Under the pieces are notes generated by a model that made no database searches, was not told the DNA's origin, and worked only from the letters and a program-made list of their open reading frames with translations. A program made the translations under genes and the position numbers. DNA of 5,931 bases from Elusimicrobiota bacterium (lineage in GTDB: Bacteria > Elusimicrobiota > Elusimicrobia > Elusimicrobiales > UBA9959): assembly GCA_030637365.1 (NCBI GenBank), contig DAOWGR010000111.1, positions 1-5,931 on the forward strand, in the 5' to 3' direction. Shown in pieces: positions 1-4,143 of the stretch. The first letter of the stretch is position 1; every line of letters starts with the position of its first letter.

Positions 1-163
1 AAGAGCGAATACTGTCGTGGACTATTTGACTGACAATTTCCCCATAGCGCCGAAAAATATTATCAGCGCCGCTTACGGAGAATATAAACCGGTCGCGTCA
101 AATAAAACCCGCGCCGGAAGAATAAAAAACAGAAGAATTGAATTGGTGATAATACGAAAATAA
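1..163 (+). CDS. OmpA/MotB-family protein, C-terminal fragment (5' end outside window)
   Basis: The open frame begins before the window (codons start at base 2) and ends at TAA 161-163, giving the last 53 residues. They read as the final helix and strand of an OmpA-like peptidoglycan-binding domain. The fragment starts at the Arg of the LSxxRA motif (RANTVVDYL) and continues to the closing block AYGEYKP...NKT..GRIKNRRIEL. This block aligns almost gaplessly with the C-terminus of the next gene (shared YGEY, GR.KNRRIE and final RK), so the two are tandem paralogues. By family knowledge it is an inner-membrane-anchored MotB-like or outer-membrane OmpA-like protein binding peptidoglycan. The N-terminus that would decide between these is not visible. 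The neighbouring MotB-type gene makes a stator-like protein more likely. The stop codon's last base is also the first base of a long inverted repeat. Confidence 0.88.
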   Translation, partial: RANTVVDYLTDNFPIAPKNIISAAYGEYKPVASNKTRAGRIKNRRIELVIIRK

Positions 164-243
164 CCCTACCACCTGCTTATTGTCCAAAGGACAATCAAAA
201 GAAAACATACGCCCGCTTATAGCGGGCAAGCAGGTGGTAGGGT
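163..243. repeat. Nested palindrome: 16-bp inverted repeat enclosing two smaller hairpins
   Basis: A perfect 16-base arm, ACCCTACCACCTGCTT at 163-178, is matched by its exact reverse complement at 228-243. Between the arms are two more perfect palindromes. ATTGTCC-AAA-GGACAAT (179-195) directly abuts the left arm. GCCCGCT-TAT-AGCGGGC (211-227) directly abuts the right arm. In RNA or single-stranded DNA this would fold as a three-way, cloverleaf-like structure. It starts in the stop codon of the upstream OmpA/MotB-type gene. It could act as a terminator or mRNA stabiliser, or be a small mobile palindromic (REP/MITE-like) element. No U-tract follows the right arm, so a classic intrinsic terminator is unlikely. 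The structure is seen directly; its role is inference. Confidence 0.85.
202..231. repeat. Palindromic direct repeat, copy 1
   Basis: This copy consists of AAAACATAC, then the 17-base perfect palindrome GCCCGCTTATAGCGGGC (211-227), then AAGC. It matches bases 284-313 at 29 of 30 positions; the one mismatch is C at 210 against T at 292. It lies inside the larger nested inverted repeat, so its 3' flank (AGGTGGTAGGG) belongs to that structure and differs from the flank of copy 2. Confidence 0.8.
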
Positions 244-283
244 AACCCGACAAAATTTTGTAAATATATGCTGAAAATCGAAA

Positions 284-313
284 AAAACATATGCCCGCTT
301 ATAGCGGGCAAGC
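284..313. repeat. Palindromic direct repeat, copy 2, just upstream of the MotB-like start codon
   Basis: Second copy of the 30-base unit, with the palindrome GCCCGCTTATAGCGGGC at 293-309, offset 82 bases from copy 1. It ends 9 bases before the ATG at 323. The bases where a Shine-Dalgarno should lie are therefore only AAGCGGCGGCAAA, which is not a good match to GGAGG. A hairpin this close to the start could hinder or gate ribosome loading, or the repeat may simply have inserted into a former operon junction. Both readings are inference. Confidence 0.78.
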
Positions 314-322
314 GGCGGCAAA

Positions 323-970
323 ATGAAGAAAGTTGAAGCCCCCCCCAATTTATGGATGATTCCATACGCGGCTTTGATGACGAATATGATGATACTCTTC
401 ATGATTCTGTACGCGATTTCTTACGCGAGCAAAAACGAATTTCAAAAAGCCATGGCATCTATGAGGGTGGATTTGGGAGTAAAAGAAGCAAAAGATGAAC
501 TTAAAGAAATAAATATGACGAAAGAAATTGAAGACAAATTAAAAAAAAATATTGAAGACGGCACTTTTGGCGTGGAAATGACTAAGAATAAAATCAAAAT
601 TACATTTGCCGCTCCCGTTCTGTTTAACTCGGGGTCGGCAAAGTTAAAATCCAAAGCCCATGAAATACTTGAGCCGGTGGTAAAAAATCTCAAAGAAATA
701 AAAAAACCGATAATTGTTGAAGGACATACCGATGCCGCGAAAATAGTGGGCAAAAAATTCAAATCCAACAGACAGCTTTCACTTTTAAGAACTTTTTCGG
801 TTATTGATTTCATGATAAAACACGGAATTCCGGCGGAAACTTTAAGCGCTCTCGGTTATGGCGAATATCGCCCGATAGTTCCAAATGACACGCCGCAAGG
901 CAGAGCAAAAAACAGAAGGATTGAAATCACGGTTCTCAGAAAAATCGTAAACGGAGATAATACAATATAG
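323..970 (+). CDS. MotB-like, OmpA-domain protein lacking the stator aspartate
   Basis: This 215-residue protein has the MotB layout. A short N-terminus is followed by one membrane helix (about 10-33), a charged helical linker (about 36-80) and an OmpA-like peptidoglycan-binding domain (about 85-206). The domain shows EGHTD (133-137), SNRQLSLLR (148-156) and GYGEYRP...GRAKNRRIEI (178-201). D137 and R156, the positions that contact peptidoglycan in this family, are both present. The helix reads WMIPYAALMTNMMILFMILY. Aligned with MotB (WKIAYADFMT... in E. coli), the ion-binding Asp is replaced by Ala17, and no other acidic residue lies in the helix. The linker resembles a MotB plug region, but this is uncertain. 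ATG 323 is the only plausible start, because an in-frame TAG lies at 302-304 with no other start codon between. Codons 6-8 contain a run of eight C. The gene is a tandem paralogue of the preceding one and sits 27 bases before the TPR gene. It is probably a motor-associated or structural MotB paralogue; direct ion conduction seems unlikely. Confidence 0.9.
   Translation: MKKVEAPPNLWMIPYAALMTNMMILFMILYAISYASKNEFQKAMASMRVDLGVKEAKDELKEINMTKEIEDKLKKNIEDGTFGVEMTKNKIKITFAAPVLFNSGSAKLKSKAHEILEPVVKNLKEIKKPIIVEGHTDAAKIVGKKFKSNRQLSLLRTFSVIDFMIKHGIPAETLSALGYGEYRPIVPNDTPQGRAKNRRIEITVLRKIVNGDNTI
339..346 (+). repeat. C8 homopolymer tract in codons 6-8
   Basis: There are eight consecutive C bases in an otherwise AT-rich coding region, 16 bases after the A of the start codon, encoding the end of Ala6 plus Pro7-Pro8. 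Tracts of this kind near a 5' end are the usual substrate of slipped-strand phase variation: loss or gain of one base would put the MotB-like frame out after eight codons. The tract is seen directly. Switching is only a hypothesis, and homopolymers are also frequent assembly-error sites. Confidence 0.6.
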
Positions 971-983
971 GTGATTTTACAAT

Positions 984-990
984 TAGGAGA
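984..990 (+). promoter_or_regulatory. Shine-Dalgarno deciding the TPR gene start
   Basis: TAGGAGA ends seven bases before ATG 998. This supports ATG 998 over the in-frame GTG at 971, which touches the previous stop codon and has no ribosome-binding site. The signal peptide also begins properly from 998. Confidence 0.75.
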
Positions 991-997
991 TAACAGC

Positions 998-1879
998 ATG
1001 CGATTTTTAAAAATAATTTTAATTATATTTTTTTTATGCGGCGGCGATTTATTATCGGCTCAAACCGATTTTTCAAATGAAGAGCCGGATCAGATAAAAA
1101 TTTGCTATGACAAAGCCTTTCAAAATTACTGCGATAAAAATTATCAAAAAGCCATAGACTATTGGAATATGATCCTTAAGCTTGATCCGCATCAGATAAC
1201 GGCAAAAAACATGATTAAGGAAGCCCGCGCGAAACTGGGAAAAACATCTTCAAGCTTAAAAATAAAATTATTCCGGCTTATAAAAAAAGGAAAGTATTCC
1301 CAAGCCAAACTAACGGTTGAAGAATTGCTGGCTTCGGATTCTTCAAATCCGCTTTATTGGGAATATCAAAGAAGAACAAAAAGCGTTGTCGCGATAATCG
1401 GGAGAAATTATCTAAAAGGCAAAGCCAATAATATAGCCGGAAAAGGCATTTTGGCCTACATAATCGAAAAAGAGGATTTGGACTTCGCTTATGACGCCTT
1501 TAGATACGCTCATGAATTATATCCGAAAGCCAAGAGATTCAGACTCCTCATAGCAATGATTGAGAAAGAAAAACCTTCATTAAAATTAAACGCCACCAAG
1601 CCGGCAAACATAGGCATTGTGGAACATAAAAAAAATGTCGCTCTTCGCCAAATATATGATTCCAAATACTATCTTGCCATAAAAATATTAAAATCGGTAT
1701 TGAGGCTTGAACCTAATGACATATTGACGCTTAAAAGACTGGGGTCAACTTATCTGCAATTAAAAAACTACAGGCAAGCGGAAAGAACTTGGAAAAAAGC
1801 CTTAAAATTATCCCCCAACGACACGCAATTAAAAAAATATCTCGCCGCTTTATCACAAATGAAGAAAAAAAAGAAGTAA
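998..1879 (+). CDS. Secreted/periplasmic TPR-repeat protein
   Basis: Translation from ATG 998 gives 293 residues. Residues 1-21 form a signal peptide (basic MRFLK, a hydrophobic IILIIFFL core, cleavage likely after LLSA before Gln22). A lipoprotein is less likely, because Cys13 lacks a good lipobox. The mature part is helical with TPR-type units at about 33-66 (AFQNYCDKNYQKAIDYWNMI, then KLDP), 87-120, 214-240 (YYLAIKILKSVLRLEPND) and 243-276 (LGSTYLQLKNYRQAERTWKK, then LSPND). The stretch between about 130 and 200 is more divergent, with one possible degenerate unit (AYDAFRYAHELYPKAKRF). The tail is Lys-rich (MKKKKKK). TPR proteins act as protein-protein scaffolds. Its place 27 bases after an OmpA/MotB-type gene suggests co-transcription and a role in assembling or coupling that envelope complex, by inference only. 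The specific family is not recognised. The stop codon lies in a heptad DNA repeat. Confidence 0.85.
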   Translation: MRFLKIILIIFFLCGGDLLSAQTDFSNEEPDQIKICYDKAFQNYCDKNYQKAIDYWNMILKLDPHQITAKNMIKEARAKLGKTSSSLKIKLFRLIKKGKYSQAKLTVEELLASDSSNPLYWEYQRRTKSVVAIIGRNYLKGKANNIAGKGILAYIIEKEDLDFAYDAFRYAHELYPKAKRFRLLIAMIEKEKPSLKLNATKPANIGIVEHKKNVALRQIYDSKYYLAIKILKSVLRLEPNDILTLKRLGSTYLQLKNYRQAERTWKKALKLSPNDTQLKKYLAALSQMKKKKK

Positions 1880-1906
1880 GAAGCCAGAAATCAGAAGCAA
1901 GAAAAG
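1872..1906 (+). repeat. Degenerate heptanucleotide tandem repeat
   Basis: Five consecutive 7-base units read AGAAGTA, AGAAGCC, AGAAATC, AGAAGCA and AGAAAAG. The first four share AGAA(G/A)NN. The array begins in the last two codons of the TPR gene, includes its TAA stop and runs into the spacer. Heptanucleotide short tandem repeats are known from other bacteria, for example cyanobacteria. Here the array is short and degenerate. Confidence 0.55.
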
Positions 1907-1968
1907 AAAAAAACAAACCACACGATTACACAAGAAACAGAAGTTGCCTTATCCAAAAAACCTCAGCT

Positions 1969-1993
1969 ATATATAAAAAGACTCCTTATATAT
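1969..1993. terminator. Weak AT-rich hairpin between convergent genes, possible bidirectional terminator
   Basis: ATATATAA (1969-1976) pairs perfectly with TTATATAT (1986-1993) across a nine-base loop, in the 131-base spacer between the convergent TPR and barrel genes. On the minus strand six U residues follow the hairpin after an eight-base gap (complement of 1955-1960). On the plus strand a T-rich run follows at 2007-2012. The stem has no G-C pairs and the U-tracts are not adjacent, so the call rests largely on position. Confidence 0.25.
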
Positions 1994-2010
1994 CTTGCTT
2001 CTATCTGTTT

Positions 2011-3921
2011 TTAGAATGAATAGTTGAATCTGGTCAGAACGCTTATTTCGCTTATGTCATTTTGAGGATTGAGATTATCCGTATTTTGAGCGGAACCCAC
2101 CCCGAAAGTTAACTTTAAATTCTCGGCTTTAATCCATAAAAGTTCCGCGTTTATAGACATTCTGCCGGTATCGGACGGATATGTGAGCGAATCATTCATG
2201 TTTGAATTCATGGTAGTCCATATTTGAAAAGCCATTCTTCTCTGCGGCATTGAATATGTTAAATTTCCGGTTATGGAAGTGTTTTCGCTTTGCGTGGAAT
2301 CAACCTTGTCTTTGGTTGTTGAACCGACAAAACCGGCTGATAAAGAAATCTTTTTTGAAATTTTAAACGCCCCGCTAAAAGAAAAAAGACCCGTGTCCAA
2401 ATCATGCGACAAGCCGGTATTATCCTTAAAGCTTGTGTTCTGCACGCTGACATTAAGGGTATGATCTTTCACCGGCTGAAGAACGGAAACATTAAGCGTT
2501 GTCGTCTCATTATCCTGAATAATTTTCGGCTCGCCCACGGAAGCATTGGTCAATATGGATGTGTTTAAAAGAGTGCGACCAAAAAGCTTTAAACTATTGC
2601 CCAGAGTCATTTGTGTTTGAGTTGTTGTGGTTTTGGCCGGATCGTCTTGCAAATTATCCGTGTAACTGTTATATGAAAGGGCGAATGAAGTCCACGCGCA
2701 GGGATAAATATTAATTTCCCCGTCATAAACGAATCTGTCCGGAATCACGGAAGGACTGGCAAAAGAAATATATTTAGTGTCAATATTGCTTACCGCGGCT
2801 CTGGCCGTAAATAATTTTCCCCTATATCTCATTTCTTCTTTCCAAGCGCTTCCTTGCCGGGGCGCAACGGCTGAATTTAAATCCGCCTTGAAAGAACTAA
2901 TTTGATAATCACTGAGAAAAGTAAGTTTTGAGCTCGGTTTCCATTCCAGACTGGTTCCATAAACGATATTTTTCTGAGGAAGCATGGTTGAAGTATCTGT
3001 ATCAATATTTATGGAAAATTCATCATCCTTGCTATAAACCGCGTCCCCCGAAATTTTTAATGTGGAAGAAAGATAATAGGAATATTTGCCCGCCACCGCG
3101 TATCTCGCGAACCGTCCCGCCGAAATGCTGCTCGGCTCTTCGGGAGACACTATTCTGCCTATAAGCATGATTGACGATGACCTGTCCTCGCGCTTTTCCA
3201 AAGAAACGCCTCTCATCCCCTGTCCGTCAAGACTTAAAGGAGTAAGAACTGGCGAGATATCGCCAATACTTAAATTTCCCCAAGGAGCGTAAAGATTAAG
3301 CAAAACTATATTGGGGTTTATCGGCCTGCTTTTAGTGTGAATAATATAAGTATTGAATAAAAAAGACGAATTTTTAATTTTTCCCACCATATTCGCCGAT
3401 GTTATTCCCTGATGATTATTCCAACCATCTGAATCGGAATTTTTATAAGTAAAGCTTATGTCTCCGCCCACTCTGAAATCTTCGGAAACGGGAGGTTTGA
3501 ATTCTTTTTCTATAATCTGAAAACCTTTATAATCGCTTTCAAGTATGCGCCGGCCGCCTTTTATCAAAAACACCCTGTATAATAATCTTTTGCCGATAAA
3601 ATTATCGGGTATTCTGAAACTAAGCTGAGTTCCATGAGCGCTTGACGGAGGAACTGTTTCTCCCGGACTTACGCTTTCCGTTTGGGCCAAAAACTTTCTT
3701 TCTCCATCCACTATGGAATAAACCTCGGCCACCCAATAATATGTTCCCTTAAGCCACGAAGACGAACCGGTATTAACCACAAGCGTTTGAAATTTAACCT
3801 CATCGCCGGCCATAACGGGATCGGGAGCCGCCACTGTAAATTGCAAACTTGCCGAATCCTGAGCGTAAAGATTGCCGCAAAGGAGAAACAAAATTATTAT
3901 TAAAAGCTTTAGTGTCCTCAT
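2011..3921 (-). CDS. Outer-membrane beta-barrel protein with N-terminal Ig-like domain
   Basis: The 636-residue product starts with a signal peptide (1-20: basic MRTLK, a hydrophobic LLIIILFLL core, NLYA then Gln21). Residues about 24-138 form an Ig-like, CARDB-style beta domain (FTVAAPDPVMAGDEVKFQTL and similar strands). From about 145 to the end the chain is a run of alternating polar/hydrophobic strands rich in Ser, Thr, Asn, Tyr and Phe. It ends in RFNYSF, the aromatic-x-Phe terminus typical of proteins inserted by the BAM machinery. A block at 219-241 (IGDISPVLTPLSLDGQGMRG and onward) is probably the family's signature; its GD...L.G...RG pattern recalls strands in usher-like barrels, but that is a loose resemblance. 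No enzymatic motif is seen. It could be a porin, a secretion or assembly pore, or a surface-anchoring barrel. An AAGG lies ten bases upstream of the ATG. The gene follows the surface-protein gene in the same direction after a 217-base spacer. Confidence 0.85.
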   Translation of the reverse strand: MRTLKLLIIILFLLCGNLYAQDSASLQFTVAAPDPVMAGDEVKFQTLVVNTGSSSWLKGTYYWVAEVYSIVDGERKFLAQTESVSPGETVPPSSAHGTQLSFRIPDNFIGKRLLYRVFLIKGGRRILESDYKGFQIIEKEFKPPVSEDFRVGGDISFTYKNSDSDGWNNHQGITSANMVGKIKNSSFLFNTYIIHTKSRPINPNIVLLNLYAPWGNLSIGDISPVLTPLSLDGQGMRGVSLEKREDRSSSIMLIGRIVSPEEPSSISAGRFARYAVAGKYSYYLSSTLKISGDAVYSKDDEFSINIDTDTSTMLPQKNIVYGTSLEWKPSSKLTFLSDYQISSFKADLNSAVAPRQGSAWKEEMRYRGKLFTARAAVSNIDTKYISFASPSVIPDRFVYDGEINIYPCAWTSFALSYNSYTDNLQDDPAKTTTTQTQMTLGNSLKLFGRTLLNTSILTNASVGEPKIIQDNETTTLNVSVLQPVKDHTLNVSVQNTSFKDNTGLSHDLDTGLFSFSGAFKISKKISLSAGFVGSTTKDKVDSTQSENTSITGNLTYSMPQRRMAFQIWTTMNSNMNDSLTYPSDTGRMSINAELLWIKAENLKLTFGVGSAQNTDNLNPQNDISEISVLTRFNYSF

Positions 3922-3938
3922 AAAATTAAACCTTATAG

Positions 3939-3968
3939 ATTATATTTATTATAGCCTTCAAATTCCAA
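3939..3968 (-). promoter_or_regulatory. Candidate sigma-70-type promoter for the barrel gene
   Basis: On the minus strand TTGGAA (3968-3963, 4 of 6 to TTGACA) is followed after 18 bases by a perfect TATAAT (3944-3939). A second perfect TATAAT lies at 3953-3948. The first pairing would start transcription close to 3932 and leave almost no leader, cutting into the AAGG ribosome-binding site. The second would give a better leader but has a poor -35 (GCGTTG). The area is AT-rich, so chance matches are likely. An independent promoter for the barrel gene is plausible but unproven. Confidence 0.35.
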
Positions 3969-3986
3969 CACAACGCATCTTGTAGT

Positions 3987-4113
3987 ATAGTGTCCAAGAA
4001 TCTTAGAGTCGCAAACAACCAAACTTTTTCCAGCTACGCTGGTGGCGCGCGCTATGGCCTTTCGCGCCAACCACATCCTTGCCGTTTCTTGTAACATGTG
4101 TCCGATAAACCAT
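3987..4113 (-). other. GC-rich, foldable intergenic element with small overlapping open frames
   Basis: The spacer between the surface-protein and barrel genes holds a segment (4030-4085) that is about two-thirds G+C (37 of 56 bases), well above its surroundings. CCAGC-TAC-GCTGG (4030-4042) is a perfect hairpin. TGGTGGCGCG (4040-4049) pairs with CGCGCC plus ACCA (4063-4073) with one bulged A; the two stems share bases and are mutually exclusive unless trimmed. On the minus strand two small frames cross it. One encodes 36 residues (4113 to 4003, start MVYRTHVTRNGKDVVGAKGH), with GGAGG six bases before its ATG but inside the hairpin at 4104-4143. The other encodes 54 residues (ATG 4097 to stop 3933, containing SVAGKSLVVCDSKILGHY), with no ribosome-binding site, although its frame is open back to 4178. 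They overlap, so at most one can be a normal gene. A structured RNA, a palindromic mobile repeat or a relic are alternatives. I do not recognise the element. Confidence 0.45.
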
Positions 4114-4143
4114 TTTCCACCTCCGAGGTGGAAAATGGTTATC
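4104..4143 (-). terminator. Strong hairpin overlapping the surface-protein stop codon
   Basis: AACCATTTTCCACCT (4108-4122) and AGGTGGAAAATGGTT (4126-4140) are perfect 15-base complements around a three-base loop. They extend by GAT/ATC (4104-4106 with 4141-4143) around one bulged A. The stop codon of the surface-protein gene (4141-4139) forms part of the stem. The position fits a transcription terminator or 3'-end stabiliser. However, only three U residues follow in the minus-strand RNA, so efficient intrinsic termination is doubtful. The loop side contains GGAGGTGG, a full Shine-Dalgarno-like sequence. Confidence 0.45.

Noticed and set aside
268..336. 22-residue plus-strand frame running through palindrome copy 2 into the MotB-like gene
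   Set aside because: It is very short, has no Shine-Dalgarno and overlaps a repeat and a real gene out of frame; probably chance.
541..549. A9 run in the MotB-like gene as a programmed slippage site
   Set aside because: Lys/Asn-rich coding in an AT-rich genome gives such runs routinely, and no useful alternative frame follows.
442..813. 123-residue minus-strand open frame opposite the MotB-like gene
   Set aside because: It lies wholly antisense to a gene with clear domain motifs; its translation is a low-complexity hydrophobic/Ser shadow.
971..997. GTG at 971 as start of the TPR gene
   Set aside because: It abuts the previous stop codon, has no ribosome-binding site and would put a polar nonapeptide before the signal peptide. 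ATG 998 has TAGGAGA at good spacing.
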